From Lithospermum erythrorhizon (lineage: Eukaryota > Streptophyta > Magnoliopsida > Boraginales > Boraginaceae): a stretch of 64,000 nt of DNA. The notes under the pieces were generated by a model that had not been told where the DNA came from, searched no databases, and saw only the letters and a list, made by a program, of their open reading frames with translations. The stretch is from NCBI GenBank assembly GCA_019722365.1, contig JADFUC010002152.1, positions 1 through 64,000 on the forward strand, read 5' to 3'. Positions within the stretch are counted from its first letter, which is position 1. Each line of letters starts with the position of its first letter. Positions 1 through 12,960 of this stretch are shown piece by piece. The position numbers and the translations under genes were made by a program.

Positions 1-1159
1 CTCGGTATTGCTTCGTTCAGTTACGTATTGCTACCTAATGAACACCTGTGGCCAATGTGATAGACCGCAGAGGATTTAGTCCGATCAAATTTGAAACACG
101 AAGAGTCGGTTGGATAAGATTGAGAGGTTGTTAACTTTCAGTGGTGAAAAAGACGAGGAATAGAGATGCCGCGAAATTAATAGAAACGATAATTGGGCGG
201 TTATTTGAAGCATTGATATAAAATGTAGTTCATTTTAAGCGACTCGAAAAGAACCCACGAGAATACGCATGCAGTCAACTGCCTTGATGGTAAAAAGTTT
301 AGAGGTTGAGGTCGGGCACTGGGAAGCGGGAAGCCTTGACCGGCGGGGAAGTTTCCATTGATAAATCTAACATTTACGAATATGTCCCCGCATTCGCTTC
401 AAAGGCGAAAGAAAAGCGATGCTCGATTTTCTAAATTTCTTGATATGTTTTAAAATTGCATAACTTGTCCTTTTGCGGAGAGGCCACTTGGCCGATTCAA
501 CTAATAAAGTTTAAGTGTTTATCAAGAAAAAGGCGATTTAGGGAACATGAAGCGGTCTTAATGGTAGTGTTCATAAAAGTTAAGATCAGGTTTCTGGGAG
601 GTCAGAGTACAATAACGATTGTGATAGGTGTGTGCCCGTATGGTGTCGCTTGAAGATGTTTGGTTAAGGTAGATAAGTTTATCTTCCTATTTGATTTCGT
701 TGTACTGAATATGTCAGTCAATCCTTTATTCTTTAGGTAGTAGACCTTTTACATTACTGGCTAGAACCCCTTATTGATGTTAAATGGGGCCAATTAAATG
801 CTAAAATTGGGGGAGGCAGTTTTTTTGACATCGTAAATCATTTAAAGTTCCATGATAACCCGAGAATGATTGTTTTCAAGTGATGTGGTTGATACGTTAG
901 TCTGACATGCCTTTGAGAGTGAGTTAAAGTCTCGAGGCGTGAAGTAGAGTTATGTCTATGAATACTAAAGGAGAAGCTTGTCGTCAGCTTATTATCGTTG
1001 GTAGCGGCTATATGGATCTGCGGGCCTACGTTATACCATGATGAGAAGCTGATATGAGGAGGCTGGGACACGGCCGTCTATTGAAAAACCTCACCCTTGA
1101 GTTGAAGGCTGCGCTATCTTCTTGTGGCTAATGAATTACGTGTTATTATTTAACTTAAC

Positions 1160-3835
1160 TGTTGAGTGAAGGTCGGAGAAAAACTCATAAAGTACTTGGA
1201 AGCCTTGGCGCTTGGTTGGACAATAGCGAGGCGTTAAAGTGCCGATACTTATTTGTCGTCGTCGAATACTACTTGAGGATGGTGCCAAATGCGGCTATCG
1301 GCACCAGGCGATTAAATCTAATCTCGAAAGAGGTGGTAAAATTTGAAATTCTCGAGAAATACGGATGGGTATAATTTATCCTATTTCGAGATAGTGCTTG
1401 GGTCAGATTTTACAAGTTGTACCAAAGAAAGAGAGTGTCTTGTGGTTAAAATGATAAAAATAGATTTGTGGTAGAGGCGGAGAATGTGTATTGACTTCGA
1501 AAGTTAAATCTTGCTTAACTAGGAAGGGACCATTTTCACCTACCGTTTATTGATCAAATCTTTAGAAAAGAAAATTAGGCTGGGTATCCGTTTCTCTGCT
1601 TTAGATGGATGTCAGGATACAACCAAATTGTATTGTGGTGGCTCTTGAGGATCGAGGAAAAACAACATTTACTTGTCCGTATAATTACACCGGCTTTTAG
1701 GCGAATCTTAGTTTAAGGTATGTTGTGCTCGGCCCAGCGTTTGGGTGTATGATGTCATGTCTCGAGCGATAGAAATGCATCGAGTCTTTATGGATGATTT
1801 TTGTTTTGGATCCTCTTTTTGATGATTGTTTGATTAATCTTGAGCTTTGTTATGAAGCGTTGTGAGGAGACTAATCTTGTCTTGAAGCTGGGAAAGTGTC
1901 AACTTTTATGGTTGAAGGGATAGTGCTCGGTATAAAATTTCCTCACAGAGGAATAGAAGTTGATAAAGCAAAGGTGAATATAATTGAAAAGTTACCTCCA
2001 CGAAATGTGTCAAAGGTAAGTTTCCTTGAGTAAATGCGGTTTTTTATCGGCGTTTCGCCACTTTCAAAATATCTAAACTTTATGTGATTTACTTGTTAAG
2101 GATGCATCTTTCCGTACTGACTAATGAGTATTATGCGGGCTTTAATATATTAGGCTTATAAACATTTACGCTCCGGTGGTTGTTACTTTGATTAGACGAA
2201 GCCAATTTAATTATAATGCGATACAGTGATTATCTTAGTTGGTGCGGTGCTGGGACAAAAGCATGAGAAGGTATTCGGGTAATTTATTATGCGAGCAAAA
2301 CCTTGATGATGCTCAGCGTAATTACGCTACTCTTTGAGAAGGAATTGCTTCTTTGTTGTTTTTTGCTTTGGATAAGTTCGATCATATTTATTGGATGCCG
2401 TGTGGTTGCCTTTGCGATAAATGCTTTGCGTTAAAATATTTGCTTTCAAAAAAGGTGCTAAACTGGATTGATAAGATGGATACTTTTTATGAAATTGAGC
2501 CTAGAAATTAAGGATAAGCAGAGGTTGAAAATGTGGTGGTGATCGTTTATACAGAATTGTATTTAGAAGAAGCATGATTAAGGAGACCTTTCACGATGAG
2601 CAATTGTTGGTTGTCACTAAAATCGGAGTCACCTTGGTATCTGATTTTGTTAATTATATCGTTAGTGGAGTCTTTACTTTGAGTTAACATACCACCAACA
2701 AAGAAGAAATTTTTATCGATGTGAAAGCAATACTTTGGGATGATTCGCCTTTGTTGAGTTACGTGGAAGTAATATCATTAGGAGGTGTATCCACGAGATA
2801 GAAATTCTTGACATCCTAGAATTATCGTGCCAGTAGGAGGCGTTCGGCCTACCAGACAAGCTATGAGTGTTCTGATCGGTTTTATTGGCTTTACATTATT
2901 TAAGGATTGTAGTAACTTTGTGAAGTCATATGATCGTTAATGAGAGAGCAGGTAATATGTCCATAAAGACGGGGTACCCCTGCTAATATTTTCCATGTTG
3001 ACTTGTTTGGCGTTTAAGGGTATCGATTTCATGGGTCTTTCGTCGTCTTTTTCCAATAAGTACGATCGGTATGTGTGGTTCTGTGTCCAAGTGGGTGGAA
3101 AGGTAACAACTAATAGTGCAGTGGTCATTATGTTTTCTTAAAGAAAAATGTATTTACTAGATTTGGGACTCATAGACTATCAATTCAGTGATGAAGAGTA
3201 AACATTTTGTAATAAGGCTTTTAGGGCATTCTTATATAAATATGGGGTAACCCGTAAAGTTGCATTACGTATCACCCTCAAACAAATGGGCCAATTTTGA
3301 GATTATCTAATAATAGAGGGCTTAAGTGCATTTACCCAGAAAGCTTGATCGATCGTCTAGAGTTAGTGCAGAAGTTAGATGATAAATTATGGGCATGGCG
3401 CATTTAAAGGCACAATCAGTATGTCTCCTTATCGTCTTGTTTATGGTAAAGCTTGTAAGCCTCGGTGGAGCTTGAGCATAAAGCACATTGGGCGGTGAAA
3501 TCTCTAAATTTTGATGGAAGGATCACGAGGTGCAAAGAGATTGATGGATACCAGTGAGCTTGAAGAGTTTCGTTTGGGAGCTTATGAAAATGCAAAATTT
3601 AAAGGAAGCGGGCAGAGTTAATCATGATAAGCGAATCTAGCCTCTCATGAGTTTGATTCGTTCTAACTCTGTTCCCGGGTAATTTAAAATCTAAATAGTG
3701 CGGACCGTTCATGCAGTTTTCCCACATCGTTCTTGCGGTGGAAATAACTCATGAGGAGAAGAGAACTTAACTTTTTAAGGTCAATGAGGTGAGCAGCTTG
3801 AAACATTATTATGGTGGACATGTGGAAAAAGAGTA
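1160..3835 (+). pseudogene. Degenerate Ty3/Gypsy pol: reverse transcriptase, RNase H, integrase
   Basis: Conceptual reading across shifted frames gives, in order: a RRLN..KEVVK-like RT entry at about 1305; VVKNDKN and DHFHLPFIDQ near 1440-1555; SGYNQI near 1612; an IEMHRVFMDDF segment (catalytic YxDD-type region) near 1770; KISS..GIEVDKAK near 1935; RNase H words ASKTLDDAQRNYAT near 2292; ALDKF near 2368; LKYLLSKK near 2432; EIRDK near 2495. The integrase follows, with GIDFMG near 3020, SKWVE near 3090, a YHPQTNG-type core near 3270, KLDDALWA-like and SPYRLVYGKAC from about 3370, and a terminal LKHYYGG near 3800. No open frame exceeds 80 codons, so the region is not functional as given. The stretch upstream (1-1159) should hold the gag and protease end, but I cannot recognise motifs there. 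Confidence 0.8.
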
Positions 3836-6819
3836 AATCGTTGGTCATGTTGTGTGCACAGCATTTCGTTGAATGAGTCTGAGTCGCCGATCGAGACTCG
3901 GCGTTAAGCGTGGCGCTTATTGGGGAGGCAACCTTGATCTTTTAGATTCTTTAGTTATTTTTATTTTGCTTAGTTTAGGTGTGTCGTAAAAAAAAATAAA
4001 AAAATAAAAATTGGGTGAATTTGTCGAGGTGACGTTTTGGGCGGTTGGATGCGGCGGAGGTGGTGGTAGAAGTGATGGGCGTTTAATAGGAAAATAATGT
4101 GTTCGGGCGGATTAGTTGCCAAAGCGGAGGTCAAATTTGACCCGTCGATGGGCGTTTAATAGGAAAATAATGTGTTCGGGCGATTAGTTGCCCGAAGCGG
4201 AGAGCGGTGCGACGGCTGCGAGGTCAGTACAAAAAAAAAATAATAATAATAATAATGAAATCAAATTAAAATTAAGCGGCCGCTATCACGCCAAAGCTCC
4301 CACTAAACACAAATACGCCCGGTATGAACCCGGCAGCGCCGTAGTGAATCCCGCTGACTTGGCCGCTATTTCATAATCTTGCCGTCTCGACGCCTTGCGG
4401 CTTCCTTGCGCTTGATCCCGTCCGGTTGCACGGCTCGGTACTTGTAAGCCCAGCGAACACTAACTTGGCTTCCTTGCTTTTATCCTTTTTCGCGGTCGTA
4501 GATCAGTACTTTCACTTCGGCCGCACCGGTCGCGAGATCGGTGCTTTCCATGAACCCACTTGTCCTTGGATCCGCCCGTCCGCGCCTCGCGCTGACTCCG
4601 TTGCCGATCCCGGCTTCGCGAATCGGCGCCCGATCAACCACGGCACTCGCCATAGAGCCATTATACCCAGCACCATTCTCCCACATTTCGATTAAATACC
4701 GAATCCGCCGTTCGCCCATGAATCCCGACTCACTCGCGCCTCAAACATGCAGTATTTCGCATCTCGCCTCGTTACGCTGCGCGCGGCTCGGTGCGCCGCG
4801 CCTCGACTCCGGATCGCTCGGTGTGTTACGTATTCGTTTTCGTTTTAATTTTTGTTTTTTAATTTTCAATTTTATGTTGGTGAAATTTCGGCACTTTATT
4901 TTCTAATTTAGGTTTTTATTGATTTATTTTAGTTATGTATCTTTAATTCCGGCACTACGTTTCATCGTTGTGTTTTAGACTTGATTTCGGTTTTTGTTTT
5001 CGTTAATTCTTTAATGATTTAAGTTGTGTTTAGGCTTGATCTTCAGTGCAGGCATTTGTTTTAAGTATTTTTGAGCATTATTCGTAGTAATTTATTCTAC
5101 TTTGGATATTGGTGAATCATTTAGAAAGCTTGGTTTTCTATATAGGATGTTTGGGTTAGATGGGTTAGGCGCCACAACAGCTTGCGTCCCGCATTAGTAT
5201 AAAGCGTGATGGCAATGCATTATTAACATTTGAATATGCGTGGTATATAACATTTGTGCTTATCTTTGCGTTGTTTATCCACGTCTTAGTTTATATTTAT
5301 TTGAAAGCAGTTAGGTATTTTATACAGACTTCCACAGCGTGTTTCAGGATCAGGCCATCAGTGTTGGCGGCAATTTCAAATGCGAAGGACGGAGATTGGA
5401 TGCTTTCGAGAGGACTGTTCACGGCGGATTTTTGTGCGGTGGACGGCGGAGGATGCGTGCCTCGTCCGCTTAGCGATTGCGGTCGCCCAGCTGCCTTTGT
5501 CGGGGGAAGTTTACTTGTACACTTTTATTTCGTATTTATGCGTTAGAGGCGATGTAACATTCGAGTGTAGAGGGGGTGCGTAATGATTGTCCTTAAGTAT
5601 ATGATAAGTTTAGCGGATAAATTGATGTATCTGGATCGATAGTAAATTGTATGTCGTTCGATGATGATTTTACATGATTGATTGAGTTTTGACTTGACAT
5701 TCTTAATTTGGTGTAATGTTTTGATTGAAGTTTGAGTGGATAACTCTTTGTTAGTGAATATACGGTGAGATTTTGTGCCTAATTTTATCTTTGGAGTTTC
5801 TTCTTGGTGTGATACTACGTGTCATGTTTTGTATTAACTTGCATTTTTGTTTTTTGAATCTACTCTATTCTACTTTGTATGCATGCATAAAATGAAGGCA
5901 TTTAGGTTATAAATAAAATTATCCTAAAACTAACCGATGTATCGGCTAGTGAACCGTGGCTGAAGTGACGCTTGCTTTTTGTGATTATACGCGCTTATAA
6001 GCCTATAAGCACTTGTGCTTACCATGTTGTCTTTACTTGGGAGGTTGTATTTTGAATTATCTATATTGAATTGTGGGCTTTGTTAAGAGTATGAATTAAT
6101 CGAGTGTGGGGGAAGGAAAACGTTGGAAGGTAAAAAAAAAAAAAAAAAAAAAAGAAAGAAAAGTGGAAGTACATAGTGAGAAATATGATCTGAAGTGAAA
6201 AGAAATTGTGTCTGTGAATTATGAAAAGTGTCTTTGATGTTTACATGGGTGTGCTTCTATGGAAAAAAAAAAAAAAAAACTTAAGGAAAAATATATGCAT
6301 AAGTAATATGGCGAGTGAAGGATGGTACTTAAATGAGATGTAGAATGTTGGGTTGAAGGGGTGTGGTTGTTTAGGCGTGCTATTTTGACATAATTAATTG
6401 GAGTTTAATCTCGCCGAGCATTAAAGAATCGGTGTCTTTGTCTGCCACTTCCATAACTGGCTTTCATTCTGACCATAAAAGACACTTGATTTATGTTGCG
6501 TACATTGTTGATGGATTGATAGATGTATAACTTGGCGTATAAGGTAGAAACATTAAATGATTCATAGAATTGGCGTCAACATTAACCAACTTTTGATACA
6601 TTTGAGTGATGAGGAAGGCGAAATTCCTTTAGCGAGGGTATACACTGCGATGAATTGATGATATTAAACAGCTAAGTAGGAAGAGCCATTACTTTCATGA
6701 TTGATTGTTGTCGAGGCACTTCGATGATATATGAAGTACTTGAGATCACTTGGATGTTTAATTTGTTTCGTTTCCTATGTCGTTTAGCGAGGACAAGCGA
6801 AACTTAGGAATGTGGGGTG
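3836..6819 (+). other. 3' non-pol internal region of the Athila-like element
   Basis: About 3 kb lie between the end of pol and the LTR. No coding sequence is recognisable, although Athila relatives often carry an env-like or untranslated stretch here. It holds a GC-rich block (about 4190-4830), a 73-bp tandem duplication (4074-4202), an AAT microsatellite near 4235-4255 and two long A-runs (about 6131-6152 and 6263-6280). The open frames seen here lack known motifs and overlap on both strands, so I do not call genes. The segment ends in a G-rich, polypurine-like tract (about 6808-6817). Confidence 0.5.
4074..4202 (+). repeat. 73-bp tandem duplication
   Basis: The first unit is 4074-4146 and the second begins at 4147. 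Both start gatgggcgtttaatagg and match for about 55 bp, with two small differences (cgggcgg versus cgggcg, and gccaaag versus gcccgaag). Both differences are indel-type changes at C/G triplets. Confidence 0.85.
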
Positions 6820-7861
6820 TGATAAGTGTTTATAATATAGTGTTTGAGGCCACAATTACGTGATAGGCGATGTTATTTTTACCTTAATCGGAAGTATAAT
6901 TTCTTGGCTTTGTTTTTGTTTAAGCTGAGTTTGAAGATTGCTCGGTTAAAGTGAGAATCGGGCACGGAATTGAAGATAGGCAGTCCATTAGAGTTCGTGA
7001 GTCATGATAAAAGAATAAGGGATTAGAGCTATCGATATTAGGTTATAGGCTTCTATAAAAGGAGAAGTTAGAGTAAAAAAGATATCTACGAATTTCGAGA
7101 AAAGTATTCAACTTTGTCGAGCTTTAGGTGGGTTGATTGCTGGTGGTTTAGATATTTTTTAATTCAAGTTATTTTTTATTATTAAATGAATCACGAATTA
7201 ATCTCGTATGTTTGTTTATGTCTTTTATTATGAACTAATTTTATTATTAGTGGGATAGTTTGGATGGAGTTAATTTGTTTCGGTTTCATAATTAGGAGTT
7301 ATTGTGCATAATTAGTATTTAATATCTTGATATCAATATTGATCGTTCATATAAGTTAATTGCTAGAGATAGGGTTGTCATACAGACAATAATAATCGAG
7401 CAGCATGTTTGGCACCATAGAGATATAGGTAATGCCGTATGCTGATTTAATAAGCATATGTTAAGAAGATCTCCCTGTTTTAGCTATGTAGAGATATAGT
7501 TTCTTAGGAGACTTAATTGTTCTTCAGTAATATCAATTGTATAGGAATGCTTTTGTTATGAACTAATAAGTAACTCATTAAATTGGTGGCGATCCGATGA
7601 AATCATGTTACTTTATTATACTTGAATATTAAGTCACAATCCAGCTACTTTTGCATTGATTAGTTTAGTTAATTTAGGATTCACAGTCAATTTGGTAGTA
7701 GTCTGAATAAAAATTTACTCTTGAATTATTAGTTAATTAAGGATTAAGAAAAGGCCTAGTACGTATATTTGGAATTTATTGAGGCGATAGATTCTTTATT
7801 CATTATATATTACTTGACACGACCGGACTTTCGCCGGAACCTGCGTAAATTGGTGTTGTCA
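6820..7861 (+). repeat. 3' LTR of the Athila-like element
   Basis: The LTR begins TGATAAGTG directly after the G-rich tract ggaatgtggggtg, a PPT-like context. It ends around tggtgttgtca, preceded by tattacttgacacgaccgg, a phrase resembling LTR ends of Athila/Tat elements. About 1.04 kb, AT-rich inside. There is no second copy in the window for pairwise confirmation, so the boundaries are approximate. Confidence 0.5.
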
Positions 7862-9592
7862 TTTCTCGCGGGAATGACGGATCACCGTGCGGGCGCTCAT
7901 CATGAAGTCCTTCCGGGAATGAAAGGACGGATCAGAACGATAGGCGTGCCCAGGTGGTCGCGACATATATGTCTGTAGGCATAGGCCCGTCTAGCGTTCA
8001 CACAGTCTCCTGCTCGGCTTACGCCCCGAGAGATGGCGTTTACTCTTTTGGTGATATTGAGGCCCCGTCGGTCTGACATGAATTGTCGTCCTCTGGGTCT
8101 CACTTGTGGATATAATCTTAGCTCCCCCGATGAATGAGTTTTCTATTTGTCTTGGTGCGGCGTTAAATCGATATCGTACACAGCGATCATTTGTAGTCTT
8201 GGCGAAAACTTTTAACTCGTATCTATGCTTGATGCAGGAGGTCTTACGCGAGGTGATAAATTAGTAACAATCGTCATCACCAATTAAGAACATTTGAGAT
8301 GCTTATTCGTCGAGATATTCGATCTTTTCTTCGCCGCTTTCCCGCTTCTCGGATCAACACGGGCGTAAAGGCGCGCCCTCTCAGCAGTGCGCGAAATCGT
8401 CTATCGGGCGCGGATCATCCGAAACCAAATGCTTACGCGGAAATTTGCTTGACTCGTCATTGGTAGAAAATCCGCTTTGGACTCCTCATACTCCGCCACA
8501 AATCTACCTGCCAGTCGAATGTATTTTTATGATACCGTTAGTGGCACTACTACTTGTCTGGGGGAACCCTCTTGAGGTGATTCTTTGAACTTTCTTAGGC
8601 GCTTGAGCCACCAAGGCAATGGCATGATCTTCTTATCCGTCTGGTGCTCGGGTTGAACCCGTTGGAACCATTCATGAAGGCGATTGACTCGATGCGGCTA
8701 GCGAAATTAAATCAAAGGTTCACCGTCTTTATCTTGCCAAAGCCGCCCATGGGATTACAGTGGTGGTTCTTAAGTTCCTCGAAGGGCGTGGCCCACTTGG
8801 GCAGCATTGTGAACAGCTTTAAGCGCGGAATCCCTAGGCTGAGGTCGGAAAGCCTTCGCGGGTAGACACTTGCTGTCGAGGTATTGAAAATACATCGGGA
8901 CTAGAACTACGCAATGTGTTCCTCCGGATCCATTTTCGTGAACTTGGTGAGCGAGGGCTTGACACAGGCGTGATGGCGCCCGCTTATATCGCGAAGGGAG
9001 CGGCACCGTAGCTACGTGTTGGTCCACGGGTATGCACTTTACTTGACTTTAGAGAGGTTTCAACATTTGTGGGCGTTTTGCCACTACATCCGGGGAAGGA
9101 GCCGGGCCGCCCATTGGTGAACGTGACACCGTGGCGTTTTGTTGCCTGCTTTGCCGTTTCGTTTCCTGGGTACGGGGAAGTGTGGGTATAGGTTTCCTCC
9201 GCACTAAACTTAGGATGACCTCCATGGGATTCTCCACACTCACCAGTTGGGGAGGCTGTCACGAGAAGGCTGCTGCGTCAGCGTTGGAAATGATGGTCCA
9301 GATCCGGTGGATGTGAGCCTACCAGCATGGCGCGTCCCCAATTTCTGGTAGGTTGGATGGCTTGGAGGATATAAGGTGGAGGAGGAGCTACGTTGCGATC
9401 ATAGAGGCATCCGGGTTGAGGCGTTATTCTCGTGTAGGTTGTTGGCGGCGTTATTCCCGTTTGCTTAATGCGAGTATTGTGGTTGCCGGTATTAGTCTGG
9501 GGTTTCGGTCTTGGCTGGGATCCGTCATCCCCTCGAAGTCGAGCTTTGATGCAGCATTTGCTTAACCACGATGAGAGTTCCCTCTGAAGCAA
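7862..9592 (-). pseudogene. Tat-like Ty3/Gypsy gag-protease remnant
   Basis: Read on the minus strand from 9592 downward. A proline/glutamine-rich N-terminal gag part (9592-9278) is followed by capsid-like segments: a PEEHIA.F-type phrase near 8925, then PKWATPFEELKN near 8790, resembling the FEEL..F step of retrotransposon gag. At 8103-7900 is a stretch reading RVNAISRGVSRAGDCVNARRAYAYRHI, like the IN.I.GG...GDS..ARR.Y linker before the protease in Tat/Ogre-type elements. The frame is lost before the DTGS-type active site, exactly where the plus-strand Athila LTR ends, which suggests the Athila copy landed inside this element. Higher GC than its surroundings. Confidence 0.55.
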
Positions 9593-10075
9593 AGACCGGT
9601 TGCCGTGAGAAAAACACTCAGTCAGCTGACAGTTGAAGTTTTAGTTTCTGAGAAGTAGAGTATTTGGGTATCAAAGGTGAGCTTGGCGATTTGGCTTGAG
9701 GTTTACCTTTTATAGCTACTCGAGCAGGTTACTTTAGTTGAGCACTTGATAGTTCGTTTCATTTCAGATTAATGATTATCTGCATTCATTAAGGGGGTTG
9801 TAATGATAGTCTTAATTACCCTTGTGGAGCGAATCATTTTATTAGTACTAACGGTCTTCACTCTTCTGCATTTGAATGACTGGCTTACTAAAGTTGGGCT
9901 TTCGCGTTACGGCGGATTCAGATTAGAATTAAAATTTATTAGGTCTTTGGTCGTGATCCTTAACATGAGTCGTCGGGGATTGACCACGTCACCGAGGCAA
10001 TCGGGATTGACCACGTCTCGGGGTGATTGACCAAATTCGGTGATAAAATTATTTCATGTCGGGACCAGCTCATTT
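9593..10075 (-). other. Probable 5' leader or LTR edge of the Tat-like element
   Basis: No gene is seen. The stretch is just upstream of the minus-strand gag. It contains a short direct repeat (gggattgaccacgtc at about 9976 and 10001, with a third partial copy at 10024). I could not find a convincing primer-binding site, so the assignment rests on position only. Confidence 0.25.
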
Positions 10076-11630
10076 AATTATGAGATTATGAATAAGCAAT
10101 GTTTATGTCAATCAATGATAAACACATCGTACCTCATATTTCTACCAAATAACATATCACCATACAAATCAAATCCAATACAACTATCATATAGAATTGT
10201 TTGACGAAATGCATATATTGTATATAATGCTTGAGGTTTCTGTAAATAATGAGTAAATATATAAACCCAATTAAGTAGCAGCAACTGACAATGTTGTTGT
10301 CAACATGTGCATCCCGTCATAGAAGGTGGTGGGATGATTTGGGGATGATGTTGGGGGATTTTTGATGATTTTGGGACAATTCTTTTCAATTGATTTCACC
10401 ACTTTGAGTTTCTAATAATTTCCAAAACTAGTAATCAATCACTATAACCAATGTAATAACTGGTTGGAAAACTATTTATGGTAAAATGACCAAACTAACC
10501 TTCTTAAGCATAAAACTTAAAACAATTGTTTAAGTTCATAAGTTATACACATATCTAATTTAATTGATAGATGAACAACTTAAATACCTAAATGTATGAT
10601 TGGCTATTTGAATTATGACAAGATTTAAAATTTTAGATATGTTAAACATAATGTATTGGACGTATACCTGTACTAACAGTTGTAGACATAAGGCACAACA
10701 CTACAGTCTACAGTATGCACAATTAAAACAACAAAAAGAAACTTTTTGATTGGTAATTGTGTTCAATTAGCAACTCATAGTAAGTCTGGGGGCGGTTAAG
10801 GTTATTAATTAGCCAAGTCAACGAGTTGTACCAAATTTTATTATATGATGAAGAAGAAACGTTCCATAGAGTCCTACAATAATGAACTAACCACACACTA
10901 CACAAAGTTTTATAATTATCTTCTTGTAAAGGTTTAATCTGAATTAAACAAGGCAAACCTACTAGATAACCCTAAGTGTAAACATCTAGTTATATAGGCA
11001 AGGAAGTATGCAAAAATTGGACCTTTAGTCCAAGACACGAACTAGAACATCTCATCCAACCTTAGACAACTTTCATTTGTTGCTTCAGCATCGAACTATC
11101 ATTAAAAACTGATACTTGGATCGAGTTATCCAATTTCCACATGCTTGCTTACTTGAAAAGTTCTTCAACATCGAACACATAGTCAGAACTCACAAGAACA
11201 TTTTAATAATATCCACATGACAACTTCCTTTGTCGAACCATCAATCTATTGCGCTAGGCGACACCCAACTACATATGCGATGTTCATACTACATTCAATT
11301 GCTTGTCACGAGTCCCTAAAAGTTGAGCCACGGTTAAGCGAACATCTTAGAGCATCTGTGGCTTACCGGCTTCAGTCAACTACTCTTTGCTTCATAAAAG
11401 CGATCATTTTTGTCTATCACCGCAAAAAGGACCAACTATTGTGGTAGTTGCTTCACTACAGTTGGAGAAAGCTCTGACTTTATATTGAATATGCCACCTT
11501 AAATCATTTTTTAGTCTTAGATTATTTGCTTCTGATGTTTTGCACCTAGAGTGTTTATAGAATGTCTAGTAAACCCTTTTAAAAAATTAACTAGCTATAG
11601 TAAATTACGAGATAATCCCATTTTATGAAA
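10076..11630. other. AT-rich stretch without recognisable gene
   Basis: Open frames are short (under 80 codons), lack motifs and are not supported by splice context. I see no transposon protein words, TIRs or repeats. Confidence 0.5.
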
Positions 11631-11631
11631 T

Positions 11632-12420
11632 GTTGGGAGATATAAATACGTTGAGCTGGTGTCGACCACAATATGGTTAATGATATTATTAGATATTATA
11701 AGCGATAAGCAGGGATCGTGATGTGGAACTTGATCCACGTGTAATTGTTGGAACTATGGGATAACATATCTCATGAAAATGCTCGTTGAACAATTTGATT
11801 GTACAACCGATTTATTCATTCAAGATTATAATATATAGTGATTGTTCTAGGGTCCACTCATAATCTATATATTAAGAAAATAGTCGGTTAATATTATGTA
11901 ATATATTACTCTTGTCGATCCGTCAAAAGAGGTCACACACATTTTGTAACCGAACTAATAATAAATGTATTATAACTTCTCAGGTCTAAAGTGAAACATG
12001 AAGGAAATATTCGGGGCAAAAAATCAAATCTCGAGACTTAATGGGGAGGTCGGTTGGGTGGCTCATAGTAGGATGAGGATGGAACTTTCCATAGTCCTAA
12101 AAACTCTCTATGTGTTTGCCTATTTAACGAGCCCTAAGCCTACCCGAATTTTTTATGCTTATGTTTTCGCTTAAGAAGGAAAAACCCTTCCCCCTTATTC
12201 ATCCCACTCGGCCGAATACCGCAAGGAGGAGAAAAATTATTTAGTTTCCATATTTTATTTCGATTTTCGCTTTAAATGTTCTACTAAAACGCACGGAAGG
12301 GTTCAAATCATTTGCTGGTGTGGATACTCTTGGAGATATCCTGCTTTGGGTAATTGAAATTATGTAAATATTCTGTAAAATCTGTTTTGCTAAATTACGG
12401 GACTCTTTTGCATGATTAAT
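11632..12420 (+). repeat. LTR-like fragment
   Basis: Starts tgttgggagatataaa. It contains a promoter-like stretch, then a region with a cctatttaacgagccc phrase and cggccgaataccgcaagg, and a tgtggatactcttgg phrase typical of Copia LTR 3' portions. No pol, PBS or second LTR is recognised nearby, so it may be a solo LTR or a fragment. Ends are uncertain. Confidence 0.3.
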
Positions 12421-12619
12421 TTGGAAGTAATGGTTTTTTAGTTCCTTTTTGAACTATGTTGTTAGAATAATTAAATATAATTATTTTCGAAATTATTCAA
12501 TGTGAAAAAATTTCAAATACTATTTCTGATTTTTGAGAAATTTTCTCAATTAATTTTTGTATCAGTTTATAAATTGAAGCAGTAAGCAATGTCATTTTTG
12601 AATAAACCGGACAATAAAA

Positions 12620-12960
12620 TTAGCGTGATGCGGCATGATGTAGATCGATTTTCTGGATCGGAGGCAGGATAGGTTCAGTTTGGTCCAGGACTGAAACTGG
12701 TTTGGTCGGGGATCGGACGGACGGACGGATCAGTGAAACCGGTCCGGTTCGATCAAAAATCGGATCCGATAGTATCCGATATCGATATCCAGTTCGGAAT
12801 AGTATCACATAAATAAGTTTAGTTTTTTCGTGCAGATGGAATCGGTTTGGGTGCGGTCAGGATCGTTTGGTCGCGATGGGATCCGATTCTGAATGCAGTT
12901 CGGATCGGTTCGGATCACCGGATCGCATGTTGGATCGATCAGATTTCGGATGGGCTTTGC
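12620..12960. repeat. CGGATC/CGGTTC-rich low-complexity block
   Basis: Dense irregular repetition of cggatc, cggttc, ggatcgg and acgg words over about 340 bp, GC-rich against an AT-rich background. Similar (CCGAAC)n-type blocks occur in plant hAT and non-autonomous elements, but no TIR was found. Confidence 0.55.

Larger units (their letters stand above)
1..7861 (+). mobile_element. Athila-like Ty3/Gypsy retrotransposon, 3' portion (5' end outside window)
   Basis: Going left to right there is a degenerate pol (reverse transcriptase, RNase H, integrase), a long non-pol 3' region and a 3' LTR, so the element runs on the plus strand. Its gag start and 5' LTR lie outside the window. The pol order and wording (RT ... 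SGYNQI-like, FMDDF, RNase H, integrase with DFMG and QTNG, then a conserved region ending in LKHYYGG) are those of the Athila/Tat branch. The 3' LTR abuts a minus-strand gag-protease remnant of another Ty3 element, so this copy appears to have inserted into it. All frames are broken by stops and indels. Lineage assignment is from memory of family motifs. Confidence 0.75.

Noticed and set aside
4480..4906. Overlapping frames (79-121 residues) in the GC-rich block
   Set aside because: They occur on both strands, lack motifs and lie in the 3' non-pol region of the Athila-like element.
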